DNA of 64,000 bases from Rufibacter glacialis (GCF_008271745.1 NZ_VKKZ01000010.1:310001-374000), one strand, 5' to 3'; shown: positions 1 through 9,454, counted from the first letter of the stretch. Notes: generated from the sequence alone by a model not told the origin. Numbers and translations: made by a program.

Positions 1-17
1 GGAAAGCAGCGAAACTT

Positions 18-53
18 GTTTTGGGTCTTTTTTATAGAAAACGGGCTAAAAGC
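18..53. repeat. Dispersed palindrome, copy 1
   Basis: T-rich left arm (GTTTTGGG) and A-rich right arm (GGGCTAAAAGC) around a short AT loop. This is a degenerate copy of the palindrome family described in the findings. Its upstream neighbour lies outside the window. No gene is supported in positions 1-304. Confidence 0.5.
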
Positions 54-304
54 TCTTGGGGAAACAAAAGGTAGTAGGTCGCCAGTTATGAGTGTCGTGT
101 CTCCAATTGGAACTTGGGAATACCTCCTAAGCGAAGGGCAGAAGCATTTTCCTACTGCCTTTCTAGTTGGCCCACAAGATCCTTCCAGGATGACAAAAGG
201 GAAGGCGGTGAGCAGATTTTTAGCAGGGAGAATAACTTCCCCATAAAGAGGGCTCGCTTTCCATCAATCAGCAACCAACAACCAGCAACTAACAATCAGC
301 AAGC

Positions 305-1192
305 CTACTTCACAGAACTGAACCGGAAAAAGGTACCCAGTGGGAGTTTGCGCTTGGCCTGGTCCTGCAGGTACAACTCGCCAAGTTCCTCATTCTGCAC
401 TGTTTTGCCAAAAGAGGCTTTAATCAGGTTGTCCAGAATCAAGGCAGAGAATCCGAGTGAGTAGAGGTTGATCACGAAGAAGTTGTTCTCAGGATCCAGC
501 AACTGGGAGCAAAGCTTGATGAGCTCGTTGATCTGCTCTTCCAGGAGCCATTTCTCGCCATCGGGGCCGCGGCCGTAGGCGGGAGGGTCCAGGATAATGC
601 CCTGGTATTTGTTTCCGCGTTTGACCTCGCGGCGGGCGTATTTCATGGCGTCTTCCACCAGCCACCGGATGTTATCCAGGTTGCTGGCTTCCATGTTCTG
701 GCGGGCCCAGAAGTTGACCTGCTTCACAGAGTCCAGGTGGGTGACATCAGCGCCGGCGGCGTTGGCGGCTAAGGAAGCCCCCCCGGTATAGGCGAACATG
801 TTCAACACCTTCGGCTTGCCGGGCAGGGCCCGGGTGCGGTCAAAGATGAACTGCCAGTTAGGATCCTGCTCAGGGAACAAGCCCACGTGCTTGAAGGAAG
901 ACAAGCCCAACCGGAACCGCAGCTTCAGGTCGTTGTAGCGGTAGTTGATGAACCACTGCTCGGCCATGCCTTTCTTCAGCTGCCACTGGCCTTTTTCCTG
1001 GTTGCCTTTCTCGCGTTTGAACGTAGCCTGGGCCAGGCGTTCCCACTCACCCTCAGACAGATGTTTGTCCCAGGCAGCCTGGGGCTCAGGGCGGGCCAGT
1101 ACATAGTCTCCAAAGCGCTCCAGCTTCTCAAAGTTGCCGCAGTCTATCAGTTCATAATCGGTCCAGGCGCTGGTGGTCAGGAAAGAGTACAT
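305..1192 (-). CDS. Class I SAM-dependent methyltransferase, RlmI/RlmK-like (COG1092 type)
   Basis: This is a probable rRNA cytosine-type methyltransferase that transfers a methyl group from S-adenosylmethionine. The Rossmann core is visible: a motif I region reading MFAYTGGASLAA, an acidic strand end (THLD) for the SAM ribose, and the motif DPPAYGRGP. The N-terminal part (residues about 1-120) looks like the substrate-binding half of COG1092 proteins. The ATG at 1192 is preferred over a longer 332-residue reading, because the extra N-terminus is low-complexity and would run through the promoter-like TACCTTTG at 1216-1223. Target specificity cannot be told from sequence. It stands alone, divergent from dapF. 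Confidence 0.85.
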   Translation of the reverse strand: MYSFLTTSAWTDYELIDCGNFEKLERFGDYVLARPEPQAAWDKHLSEGEWERLAQATFKREKGNQEKGQWQLKKGMAEQWFINYRYNDLKLRFRLGLSSFKHVGLFPEQDPNWQFIFDRTRALPGKPKVLNMFAYTGGASLAANAAGADVTHLDSVKQVNFWARQNMEASNLDNIRWLVEDAMKYARREVKRGNKYQGIILDPPAYGRGPDGEKWLLEEQINELIKLCSQLLDPENNFFVINLYSLGFSALILDNLIKASFGKTVQNEELGELYLQDQAKRKLPLGTFFRFSSVK

Positions 1193-1215
1193 AGGTGTTG
1201 AGGGTGGTGAAGGGG

Positions 1216-1223
1216 CAAAGGTA
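1216..1223 (-). promoter_or_regulatory. Bacteroidota -7 element (TACCTTTG) for the methyltransferase
   Basis: Perfect match to the TAnnTTTG -7 element on the minus strand, ending 23 bases before the chosen ATG. No well-placed TTG -33 element was seen. Confidence 0.55.
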
Positions 1224-1426
1224 CGGTTTTGTGGCGTGCGGTGGTGCTGTTCTTGCAGGGCTTTGGTGACAGGAGAGGGGCAGAAAAAACAGGAGAGCCC
1301 CATTCCACAGGAAAGGAGTTGGGCCGTGACCGGCGGTGGGGCTCATGCTTAGCCTTCGCTGGTAACGACCTACCCTCTGGCAAGAGGACAAAGGGGAAGG
1401 AATTCGTTGGTCGCTCTGCCCCCTGT

Positions 1427-1461
1427 GTTTAGCCCCTGTTTTTGGGAAATAGCCCCTTAAA
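1427..1461. repeat. Dispersed palindrome, copy 2
   Basis: GTTTAGCCCC on the left and AGCCCCTTAAA on the right around a TTTTTGGGAAA centre. It lies in the 404-base gap between the methyltransferase and dapF, where no gene is supported. Confidence 0.45.
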
Positions 1462-1596
1462 TAGGTTTCAGTACCTGAGCTTCAGGAATGGTTTCAGCGT
1501 ATGAATATAGTACGGCATCACTTTTTTTATTACTTTTCAAGGTTTTTTCAAAGAGAAGAAGCTCGGCTTAGGCAGAACACAGGCGTATATTTCAAG

Positions 1597-2367
1597 ATGA
1601 CTCTAACTTTCTATAAATACCAGGGCACCGGCAATGACTTTGTGGTGCTTGATAACCGGGCTCAAGCTATTGCGCTCAGCCAGGAACAGGTAGCCTTTCT
1701 GTGCGACCGCCGCAATGGGGTAGGAGCAGACGGGCTCATGCTGCTGCAAAACAAAGAAGGCTATGACTTTGAGATGGTCTACTACAACGCAGACGGCAGG
1801 CCCAGCTCTATGTGCGGCAACGGCGGCCGGTGTCTGGTGGCGTTTGCGCAGTTTATGGGAGTGGTAGAGAACCAAGCCTATTTCATTGCCGCCGATGGTC
1901 CGCACCAGGCTTTCCTGAAAGACGGATTGGTGCACCTGCAGATGAAGGACGTAGACGCGGTAGAAGCCCTGGAAGGAGCCACTTTCCTGGATACCGGCTC
2001 GCCCCACTACGTGAAGCAGGTAGAGGCACTGCAGGATTTGAACGTGTTTGCCGAAGGCCGTGCCATCCGCTACTCTGACCGCTTCAAGGCCGAGGGAACC
2101 AACGTGAACTTCGTGGAGCATCTGCCAGAGAATAAGTTGTCTGTGCGTACCTATGAACGGGGCGTGGAAGATGAGACGTTTTCCTGCGGCACCGGGGTCA
2201 CGGCCTGTGCCCTGGCCGCCAACCGGGCCGGGTATGAAAGCCCAATTTCTATTCAGGTGCTGGGGGGCGAGCTGCAGGTAAGCTTTGAGAAGGCAGGAGA
2301 AGGCTTCCGGAACATCTACCTGATTGGCCCGGCCCAGCAAGTGTTCAAAGGAGAGATCAGCCTTTAG
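1597..2367 (+). CDS. dapF: Diaminopimelate epimerase
   Basis: Interconverts LL- and meso-2,6-diaminopimelate in the cytosolic lysine and peptidoglycan precursor pathway, without a cofactor. The two catalytic cysteines are visible: Cys73 in SMCGNGGRC and Cys197 in SCGTGVTA, each in the glycine-rich loop typical of the family. The N-terminal YQGTGNDF motif is also typical. A longer frame opens at 1501, but its first 32 residues are not conserved in type, and the ATG at 1597 gives a normal length of 256 residues. The downstream glycosyltransferase is 69 bases away, so co-transcription is possible. Confidence 0.95.
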   Translation: MTLTFYKYQGTGNDFVVLDNRAQAIALSQEQVAFLCDRRNGVGADGLMLLQNKEGYDFEMVYYNADGRPSSMCGNGGRCLVAFAQFMGVVENQAYFIAADGPHQAFLKDGLVHLQMKDVDAVEALEGATFLDTGSPHYVKQVEALQDLNVFAEGRAIRYSDRFKAEGTNVNFVEHLPENKLSVRTYERGVEDETFSCGTGVTACALAANRAGYESPISIQVLGGELQVSFEKAGEGFRNIYLIGPAQQVFKGEISL

Positions 2368-2436
2368 TTAGCAGATCAACCTCCTCCGAAAAACTCCCCT
2401 TGTTCTTAATTAAATTGAACCCAAATAATTCACTGA

Positions 2437-3252
2437 ATGGCATTGCCCACGTGCTCCCTCATCATTACCACCTACAATTGGCCTCAGGCGCTTCAACTCT
2501 GTCTGCAAAGTGTGCGGCAGCAAAAGGTCATGCCCCAGGAGGTGTTGATAGCCGACGACGGGTCGGGCGAGGAGACTCAGAAATTGATCCAGCAATTCCA
2601 GCAGGACTTTCCGGTGCCTCTGCATCACGTGTGGCATCCTGACAACGGGTTCCAACGGTCCAAGATCCTGAACAAAGCCATTGCGCAAGCAAAGTACTCT
2701 TATGTGGTACAGATAGACGGTGACGTGATTGTGCACCCTAGATTTGTGCAGGACCATCTTACCCTGGCCACGCAGGAACGGTTTCTGGCGGGCGGAAGAA
2801 TCAACCTTTCCCCGGAGATCTCTGCCCTGGTGCTGGCCAAGCAGATCACGCATTTCAGCCTGGCAGACATTGTGAAGACCAGTAACCTGTTCAATGGCTT
2901 GCGCTGGCGTCTCCTCCGGAAGTTCCTGGCCAACCGCTACAAACTGACCGGGAAAAACAAGTACTACGTGAAAGGCTGCAACATGTCTTTCTGGCGCCAG
3001 GATCTCCTGCGCGTGAACGGGTACAATGAGAACTATGTGGGCTGGGGCCCCGAAGACAGCGAAATAGCTGCCCGCCTCATGAACGCCGGCATTCGGAAGA
3101 GGTCACTGAAAATGGGCGGGGTGCAGTACCACCTGCACCACCCCTACGTAGACACCAGCCGCAAAGCCATCAATGAGGAACTGTTGCGCACCACCATCAA
3201 AACCAACATCACCTACTGCGAAAAAGGGGTGGACCAGTACCTGCAAAAGTAG
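2437..3252 (+). CDS. Family 2 glycosyltransferase
   Basis: A GT-A fold inverting glycosyltransferase that moves a sugar from a nucleotide donor to an unknown acceptor. The N-terminus (CSLIITTYNW) is the usual GT2 nucleotide-binding start. DGD at residues 94-96 is the metal-binding DxD-type motif, and GWGPEDSE near residues 202-209 resembles the galactosyltransferase C-terminal (Glyco_transf_7C) motif with its catalytic acidic pair. No transmembrane segment is seen. The 271 residues fit small cytosolic GT2 enzymes for cell-surface glycans. It may join the glycan genes beginning at 4314, but a GNAT gene and two gaps intervene. Confidence 0.88.
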   Translation: MALPTCSLIITTYNWPQALQLCLQSVRQQKVMPQEVLIADDGSGEETQKLIQQFQQDFPVPLHHVWHPDNGFQRSKILNKAIAQAKYSYVVQIDGDVIVHPRFVQDHLTLATQERFLAGGRINLSPEISALVLAKQITHFSLADIVKTSNLFNGLRWRLLRKFLANRYKLTGKNKYYVKGCNMSFWRQDLLRVNGYNENYVGWGPEDSEIAARLMNAGIRKRSLKMGGVQYHLHHPYVDTSRKAINEELLRTTIKTNITYCEKGVDQYLQK

Positions 3253-3560
3253 AGACAACGGTCCCGCCTTTGTTGCGGGTTAGCTAGCGGAAAGATGCAG
3301 AAGAGGGGTAGCGTTCAAAGTGGGACGGCCGCCTAGTCGCTAGAATGATAAGGCCATCCTTTTGTGAATTTCCCCTAAAGTGGCCGCGCTAAAATAAAAG
3401 GAAAACGTGCTCTTGATCCAATTTTTTACTTGATTTGCTGATGGCCGTTTAACCCTTGTTTGCTAAAAAGAAGCCAAAAAACGAGGGGTACTTTTTAAGT
3501 GTCTTGAGAAAAGGAAGCTGGTTTTCTTTCTCTTAAGTCCTTGTTATCATCTTCCTGCCC
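3253..3560. other. Intergenic gap, no gene seen
   Basis: 308 bases with no convincing reading frame, RNA gene or strong hairpin. A T-rich stretch at 3490-3540 precedes the acetyltransferase but has no clear TAnnTTTG element. Confidence 0.5.
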
Positions 3561-4109
3561 ATGCTCCAGACAGACCGTATTCTATTGCGCGCGCCAGAAC
3601 CCAGTGACCTTGATTTCCTGTACGGCCTGGAAAATGACACCGCCCTCTGGCCCGTCAGCCTGTCGGTCACGCCCTTCTCCCGGGAGGCCTTGCGGCAATA
3701 CCTGGAGCACGCTACCCTTGACATTTATGCGGTGCGCCAGGTTCGCCTCATGGTATGCCAGACAGCAGATGACAAGGTAGTGGGAACGGTAGACCTGTTT
3801 GATTTTGAACCCCTCCACCAACGGGCCGGCGTGGGCATTGCCCTGGCATCAGCCTATCGTCAGCAAGGCTACGGGCAGGAGACTCTCCAACTGCTGGAAC
3901 AGTACGCCACGCAGGTCCTTCAACTGCACCAACTTTACTGTTCTGTAGCGCAGGATAACACCTCCAGCCTAAGGCTTTTCAAGGGGGCCGGCTTTCAGGA
4001 AATCGGGGTCAGGAAAGATTGGTTGCGCGTGCCTACTGGCTGGCAAGATGTGGTGGAGCTTCAAAAATTACTACCTGTTTCTTTGAATAAACCACTAGGG
4101 GGTAGCTGA
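3561..4109 (+). CDS. GNAT family N-acetyltransferase
   Basis: Acetyl-CoA-dependent N-acetyltransferase of the RimJ/SpeG-like GNAT branch. It opens with the common pattern TDRILLRAPEPSDLDFLYGLEND. The pyrophosphate-binding loop RQQGYGQETL lies at about residue 115, and the late pattern NTSSLRLFKGAGFQEIG is typical of motif B. The length of 182 residues is normal. The substrate (protein N-terminus, polyamine or small amine) cannot be assigned. It has its own upstream and downstream gaps, so it is probably monocistronic. Confidence 0.85.
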   Translation: MLQTDRILLRAPEPSDLDFLYGLENDTALWPVSLSVTPFSREALRQYLEHATLDIYAVRQVRLMVCQTADDKVVGTVDLFDFEPLHQRAGVGIALASAYRQQGYGQETLQLLEQYATQVLQLHQLYCSVAQDNTSSLRLFKGAGFQEIGVRKDWLRVPTGWQDVVELQKLLPVSLNKPLGGS

Positions 4110-4313
4110 AATGTTTAAAAAAATATCAGTATTATTCAGTTGCGTACGGTGGAATTTATACGGTATTTTTAAAGGTTTTATAGGAGAATCAAGGCTTAAT
4201 CCTATTGCTATGTAGCCTTTTTAGGTTTTACACGTAAGCTTAGTTAAAAAAAGAAAAGACACTCGTTTTTCCTTTCTTTTTAGGAAACCACACTTCAAAA
4301 CTAGCTTTCGATT

Positions 4314-5612
4314 ATGTTTGACCTAGACTCAGATTTCATCCCCGGCGTGGGAGGTAGCTCCCTTTCGTCTGAACCCGAGGTATCTTCTTCCAGTACCTAT
4401 TCTTCTTCTCCTTCTGACACCACGCGGACAGCGGCAAAACAAGGCGCTGACCTTTCTCTTGAAGCTTACCTTTCTACCGTATCTGCTATCATCTGCCTGT
4501 CTCACCTGCGGTGGGATTTTGTTTACCAACGGCCCCAGCACTTGCTGTCGCGCTTTGCCAAGCATACCCGCCTCTTCTTCTTTGAGGAACCTTATTTCTC
4601 AGACAACGCCCAGCCGCGGTTAGAGATGCAGGAGCGCGAAAACGGTAGAGTGACCATAGTGGTAGCCCATCTGCCCCACGGCCTGACCCCGGAAGAGTCT
4701 GACGCCAAGCAGGTAGAGTTGCTGAACGCTTTCATGGCAGACCATGACCTGACCAAGACCGTTTTCTGGTACTACACGCCCATGGCGCTGGAGATCTCGC
4801 GCCAGTTCAACCCAGCCCTCACCGTCTTTGACTGCATGGATGAGCTTTCGGCCTTTAAATTCGCCCCGCCGCGGTTGCTGGAGCTGGAGGCAGAATTGAT
4901 GACCAAGGCAGATGTGGTCTTCACCGGAGGGCAAAGTCTGTATGAAGCCAAGGTGGGCCGTCACAAAGAAGTGTACGCCTTCCCTAGCAGCATAGACAAG
5001 GTGCATTTTGGGCAGGCCCGTCAGGCCCAGGAAGATCCCGCTGACCAGGCCAATATCCCGCACCCGCGCATGGGTTTCTTTGGGGTGGTAGATGAGCGCT
5101 TTGACATTGAACTGCTGCGCGAAGTAGCCCTGGCCCGCCCAGAATGGCAGTTTGTCATTATAGGACCGGTGGTGAAAATAGACCCGGCCATTTTACCTTC
5201 CAGCTCCAACATCCATTACCTAGGTGGCAAATCCTATCAGGAACTGCCTTCTTACCTGGCCGGGTGGGATGTGGCCATGCTGCTATTCGCCCACAATGAA
5301 TCCACCAAATACATTAGTCCCACCAAAACGCCGGAGTACCTGGCAGCTGGCCGGCCCGTGGTTTCTACCTCCATCAGAGATGTAGTGCGCCCATACGGGG
5401 AGCAGAACCTGGTGCACATAGCCGATGGGGCCGAAGCCTTTGAAGCGGCCCTGGTGAAGGCGCTGGCCCAGAAAGAGGACAAAGACTGGAGACGCCGCAC
5501 AGATGACTTCCTGGCTGGTATCTCCTGGGACAAAACCTGGCAGAACATGGTGCGCCTCATGCAGAGCGTGGCCAAAGGGAAAAGCGCTAAGGAAAAGGCT
5601 TCCTCTACCTAA
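4314..5612 (+). CDS. GT-B fold glycosyltransferase (family 1/4-like)
   Basis: Predicted nucleotide-sugar glycosyltransferase. After a Ser-rich, probably disordered first 50 residues comes an N-terminal domain opening ICLSHLRWDFVYQRPQH. The C-terminal Rossmann domain has GFFGVVDERFDIELL and the donor-site motif SPTKTPEYLAAGRPVVST, whose Glu is the conserved GT4-type EX7E-region residue. Length is 432 residues. Next on the same strand are UDP-galactopyranose mutase and a GH1/reductase fusion, so a galactofuranose-containing surface glycan is a reasonable inference. Donor and acceptor are unknown. Confidence 0.85.
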   Translation: MFDLDSDFIPGVGGSSLSSEPEVSSSSTYSSSPSDTTRTAAKQGADLSLEAYLSTVSAIICLSHLRWDFVYQRPQHLLSRFAKHTRLFFFEEPYFSDNAQPRLEMQERENGRVTIVVAHLPHGLTPEESDAKQVELLNAFMADHDLTKTVFWYYTPMALEISRQFNPALTVFDCMDELSAFKFAPPRLLELEAELMTKADVVFTGGQSLYEAKVGRHKEVYAFPSSIDKVHFGQARQAQEDPADQANIPHPRMGFFGVVDERFDIELLREVALARPEWQFVIIGPVVKIDPAILPSSSNIHYLGGKSYQELPSYLAGWDVAMLLFAHNESTKYISPTKTPEYLAAGRPVVSTSIRDVVRPYGEQNLVHIADGAEAFEAALVKALAQKEDKDWRRRTDDFLAGISWDKTWQNMVRLMQSVAKGKSAKEKASST

Positions 5613-5690
5613 CGTTCTGACCAGATTAGGGGAACGATCAACGGCCACTTCTGCCCTTATCTGATCAAGTACCCATCAACCTTGAATTGT

Positions 5691-5708
5691 ATTTTCCTGA
5701 AGGAAAAT
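5691..5708. repeat. Perfect 8-bp inverted repeat between glycosyltransferase and glf
   Basis: ATTTTCCT-GA-AGGAAAAT lies in the 162-base gap before glf. It is too AT-rich for a strong terminator and could be a protein-binding site. No regulator is identified. Confidence 0.35.
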
Positions 5709-5774
5709 GATGTACAGGTAAGCCAAGCCGGTTTTGCCTTTGAATGATTTTAACAACTATAGCCCATTAATAAC

Positions 5775-6992
5775 ATGTTCGACTATCTGATTGTAGGGGC
5801 AGGATTTGCCGGAAGCGTACTGGCCGAGCGTTTGGCTACGTATTCCAATAAAAAAGTATTAATCATAGACAAGAGGTCACACATTGGCGGCAATGCCTAT
5901 GACCACTATAACGAAGACGGGATTTTGGTGCATAAGTACGGCCCACATATCTTCCATACCAACTCCAAAGATGTCTTTGAGTACCTGGGGCAGTTCACAG
6001 AATGGCGCCCGTATGAGCACCGCGTGCTGGCCAGCGTAGACGGCCAACAAGTGCCCATGCCCATCAACCTGGATACCATCAACAAACTGTACGGCTTGAG
6101 CCTGACCTCCTTTGAACTGGACAAGTGGTTTGAGTCTGTGGCGGAGAAAGTAGACACCGTGCGTACCTCAGAAGACGTGGTAGTCAGCAAGGTAGGCCGT
6201 GAACTGTACGAGAAGTTCTTCAAGAACTACACCCGCAAGCAATGGGGCATGGATCCGTCTGAGTTGGATAAATCCGTGACTTCTAGGGTGCCTACCCGCA
6301 CCAACCGTGATGACCGCTACTTCACAGACACCTACCAGGCCATGCCGCTGCACGGCTTCACCAAGATGTTTGAGAACATGTTGAGCCATCCTAACATCAA
6401 GATCATGCTCAACACAGATTACCATGAGATCATTGACATGATTCCGTTCAAGGAAATGATCTATACGGGTCCGGTAGACGAGTACTTTGACTTCAAATAC
6501 GGCAAGCTGCCCTACCGTTCCCTGGAGTTCAAGCATGAGACGGTGAACAAAGAAACCTTCCAGCCGGTGGCCGTGGTGAACTACCCCAATGAGCAGTTGT
6601 ATACCCGGGTCACAGAGTTTAAATACCTGACCGGGCAGCAGCACCCCAAGACCAGCCTGGTGTATGAATACCCGCGCGCCGAAGGAGATCCCTACTACCC
6701 AGTGCCTAAACCAGAGAACGCTGAACTGTACAACAAGTACAAAAAGCTGGCCGATGCCACGCCAGGCGTACACTTTGTAGGCCGTTTGGCTACCTACAAA
6801 TATTACAACATGGACCAGGTGGTGGCCCAGGCGCTTACCCTGCACAAGAAGCTGACGGAAAAGGACAAAGTTGCCCTGCCGGTAGTAGAAGGGGTAGATG
6901 TCTTGCCTAAAGTAGTGCGTGAGGCATTGAACGGAAGTTCTGCCACCCTAAACGGAAGTTCCACCAAAGTGAGTACGAATGGCAAACATTGA
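5775..6992 (+). CDS. glf: UDP-galactopyranose mutase
   Basis: Flavoenzyme that converts UDP-galactopyranose to UDP-galactofuranose, the donor for galactofuranose in cell-surface glycans. The FAD-binding GAGFAG motif is at residues 7-12, followed by GGNAYDHYNEDG and the family signature KYGPHIFHTN. YTGPVDEYFD and GRLATYKYYNMDQVV are further conserved stretches of the fold. The 405 residues are slightly longer than usual because of a Ser/Thr/Asn-rich tail with a repeated NGSS motif. Its 3' end overlaps the next gene by 14 bases, which implies translational coupling. Confidence 0.95.
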   Translation: MFDYLIVGAGFAGSVLAERLATYSNKKVLIIDKRSHIGGNAYDHYNEDGILVHKYGPHIFHTNSKDVFEYLGQFTEWRPYEHRVLASVDGQQVPMPINLDTINKLYGLSLTSFELDKWFESVAEKVDTVRTSEDVVVSKVGRELYEKFFKNYTRKQWGMDPSELDKSVTSRVPTRTNRDDRYFTDTYQAMPLHGFTKMFENMLSHPNIKIMLNTDYHEIIDMIPFKEMIYTGPVDEYFDFKYGKLPYRSLEFKHETVNKETFQPVAVVNYPNEQLYTRVTEFKYLTGQQHPKTSLVYEYPRAEGDPYYPVPKPENAELYNKYKKLADATPGVHFVGRLATYKYYNMDQVVAQALTLHKKLTEKDKVALPVVEGVDVLPKVVREALNGSSATLNGSSTKVSTNGKH

Positions 6993-9228
6993 GCTTTGGG
7001 GAGGCGTTGAGTGTACTGTAAACCGGGTAGGTGAGGAGTACTTTGACCAGCTTGCACAGAGCGGGCATGCAAACCGGCTTTCAGACCTGGATCTGTTCGC
7101 TGAGTTAGGCATCAAAAAAATTCGGTACCCGGTGCTATGGGAAAGCGTTGCCCCAGAACACCCGGAACAACAAGACTGGACCTGGGCGACAGAACGCCTG
7201 AACCGGCTCCGGGAACTGAACATAGACCCAATCGTGGGGCTGCTGCATCATGGCAGCGGCCCCCGATATACCCACCTCTTAGACGAGGACTTCCCTCAGA
7301 AACTGGCGCAATACGCCCGTGGGGTGGCCCAGCAGTTTCCGTGGGTCAACCACTATACTCCCATCAATGAACCCCTTACTACGGCTCGGTTCAGCGCATT
7401 ATACGGCTTCTGGTATCCACACACCCAAGATGATGCTTCCTTTGCAACAGCTTTACTAAACCAAATCAAAGGCACCAAGCTGGCCATGCAGGCCATCAGG
7501 GAGATAAACCCCCAGGCCAAACTGGTGCAGACCGATGACCTGGGCTACTCCCACAGCACACCGGCGTTGCAGTACCAGGCAGATTTTGAGAACCACCGGC
7601 GGTGGCTCTCCTGGGATCTGCTCTGTGGCAAAGTAGACCAGCAGCATCCGCTGTGGGGCTACCTGCGCCGGGTGGGCGTGTCAGAGGAAACCCTGCTGGA
7701 ACTGGTGCAGGACCCATGTCCGCCAGACATCATAGGGGTGAACTACTACGTCACCAGCGAGCGCTACCTAGATGAGCGCATCATTGACTACCCCTGGCAT
7801 ACCCACGGCAGCAACGCCTGGCATAGGTACGCAGATGTAGAGGCCGTGCGCGTGCAAGCGGCTACGCCGCTGGGCGTGCAGAACATCCTGGAACAGGTGT
7901 GCGCGCGCTATGACCTTCCGGTGGTCATCACCGAGGCCCATCTCTGCTGTACCCGTGAAGAACAGATGCGGTGGCTCGCCGATGTGTGGGATTCTGCCTC
8001 TTTTCTGCGGAAACAGGGCAAAAACGTGCTGGCGGTCACCGCCTGGTCTCTTCTTGGGGCCTATGACTGGAATAGCCTGCTTACCAGAAACGCCGGGCAT
8101 TATGAAATGGGCGCCTTTGACCTGAAAGGCGGCCAGCCCGCACGCACCGCGGTCTCTGATTTTCTGAAAGGGCTACCCCTTGAGGCAGAACGGCATCCGG
8201 TGCTCAAGGTAGATGGCTGGTGGAAACGCGTTTGCCGCAGTATTTACACCAATATGCCAGAAGAGCCAGAGAACTGGAGCCAGGCCGGTAATGAGCAGAT
8301 GCTGCCCCATGACCTGGCCATTGAACCCTTGTTGATAACCGGGGCCACGGGTACCCTGGGTCGGGCCTTTGCCCGCCTCTGTGATACCCGCGGCATTCCG
8401 TATGTCTTGCTCACCCGTCAGGACCTGGACATTGCAGACGCCGCCTCGGTAGAGAAAGCTCTTCAGAAATACCGGCCCTGGGCACTGGTGAACACCGCCG
8501 GCTTTGTGCGGGTAGATGCCGCCGAGGAAGAAGCAGAAGCCTGTTACAGAGAGAATACCCACGGCCCGGCGGTTTTGGCGAAAGCCTGTCAGGCGCACGG
8601 GGTAGGGTTTGTGACCTTTTCCTCAGACCTGGTGTTTGATGGCGAGAAAATGGAACCTTACCTGGAGGAAGACCAGCCCCAGCCCCTCAACGTGTACGGC
8701 CGCAGTAAGACCCAGGCCGAGGAGCAGGTGTTGGCCGCAATGCCGCAAGCCCTGGTGATCAGAACCAGTGCTTTCTTCGGTCCCTGGGATGAGCACAACT
8801 TTGTATACCATGCCCTGCGGGCGATAGCGCACCAGGAGCCTTTCAAAGCCGCCGAGGACAGTTTCATTACGCCTACCTATGTGCCAGATCTGGTGAATAT
8901 GGCCTTGGACCTGCTCATTGACGGCGAAAGCGGCATCTGGCACCTGGCAAATACGGGCGCTTATAGCTGGGCTCAATTGGCAGAACTGGCCGCTAACCTG
9001 GCCGGGCTTGACCCGGCACCATGGTTGCAACCGGTACCCATGGCTAGCTTTAAACAACCTGCCGCCCGACCCGTTTATTCTGCCCTGGAAACTGGCAAAC
9101 GGGGCATTCTGCCTTCGGTGGAAGATGCTTTGCGCCGGTACCTGCACGCGTGTGAGTTCAACTTCAGGCCTGTCCAGACAGACCTCCATTCTACCGAAGG
9201 CGAAATTCGCTTTGCCGCGCAAGCATAA
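6979..9228 (+). CDS. GH1 family glycosidase fused to RmlD-like sugar-nucleotide reductase
   Basis: A two-domain fusion of 749 residues. Residues about 1-420 form a family 1 glycoside hydrolase (TIM barrel). The acid/base Glu131 sits in TPINEPLTT, and the probable nucleophile Glu319 is in VITEAH, where ordinary GH1 enzymes have ITENG. Residues about 450-740 form an extended SDR domain of the dTDP-4-dehydrorhamnose reductase type, with GATGTLG at 455-461 and catalytic Tyr573/Lys577 in YGRSK. The start overlaps glf by 14 bases. A role in trimming, transfer or modification of a galactofuranose-type glycan is inferred; no signal peptide is seen, so it should act in the cytoplasm. Confidence 0.85.
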   Translation: MANIELWGGVECTVNRVGEEYFDQLAQSGHANRLSDLDLFAELGIKKIRYPVLWESVAPEHPEQQDWTWATERLNRLRELNIDPIVGLLHHGSGPRYTHLLDEDFPQKLAQYARGVAQQFPWVNHYTPINEPLTTARFSALYGFWYPHTQDDASFATALLNQIKGTKLAMQAIREINPQAKLVQTDDLGYSHSTPALQYQADFENHRRWLSWDLLCGKVDQQHPLWGYLRRVGVSEETLLELVQDPCPPDIIGVNYYVTSERYLDERIIDYPWHTHGSNAWHRYADVEAVRVQAATPLGVQNILEQVCARYDLPVVITEAHLCCTREEQMRWLADVWDSASFLRKQGKNVLAVTAWSLLGAYDWNSLLTRNAGHYEMGAFDLKGGQPARTAVSDFLKGLPLEAERHPVLKVDGWWKRVCRSIYTNMPEEPENWSQAGNEQMLPHDLAIEPLLITGATGTLGRAFARLCDTRGIPYVLLTRQDLDIADAASVEKALQKYRPWALVNTAGFVRVDAAEEEAEACYRENTHGPAVLAKACQAHGVGFVTFSSDLVFDGEKMEPYLEEDQPQPLNVYGRSKTQAEEQVLAAMPQALVIRTSAFFGPWDEHNFVYHALRAIAHQEPFKAAEDSFITPTYVPDLVNMALDLLIDGESGIWHLANTGAYSWAQLAELAANLAGLDPAPWLQPVPMASFKQPAARPVYSALETGKRGILPSVEDALRRYLHACEFNFRPVQTDLHSTEGEIRFAAQA

Positions 9229-9245
9229 GGTTCTTCCTTCTAAAA

Positions 9246-9287
9246 GCCGCTTTGGGTCTGTTTTTTATAAAACAGCCCCAAAGCGGC
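9246..9287 (+). terminator. Strong hairpin terminator after the GH1 fusion gene; palindrome copy 3
   Basis: GCCGCTTTGGG at 9246-9256 pairs perfectly with 9277-9287. An inner CTGTTTT/AAAACAG stem adds to it, and TTTTT follows. It starts 17 bases after the stop codon. Its core matches the dispersed palindrome family. Confidence 0.85.
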
Positions 9288-9417
9288 TTTTTCTTTTCTG
9301 TTACCTGGTGCCAGCCTGCTAAGTGTTCAGGTAGCCCAATGCCTCTGGGTGGGTACTCTGGCGGGTCACAGACTTAGGTAAGAAGTGCAGCTTTGTCCTT
9401 TGTGCCGGTAAGAATCT

Positions 9418-9454
9418 GTTTGCGAGGTATTTTTGCTAAAATAAGCCTCAAACG
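9418..9454. repeat. Dispersed palindrome, copy 4
   Basis: GTTTGCGAGG on the left and AAGCCTCAAAC on the right around TATTTTTGCTAAAATA. It lies in the 398-base gap between the GH1 fusion gene and secA, about 130 bases before the secA promoter. Confidence 0.55.

Noticed and set aside
1603-2340. 245-codon frame opposite dapF
   Set aside because: It lies wholly antisense to a clear dapF gene and has no recognisable motif; a common effect of high-GC codon use.
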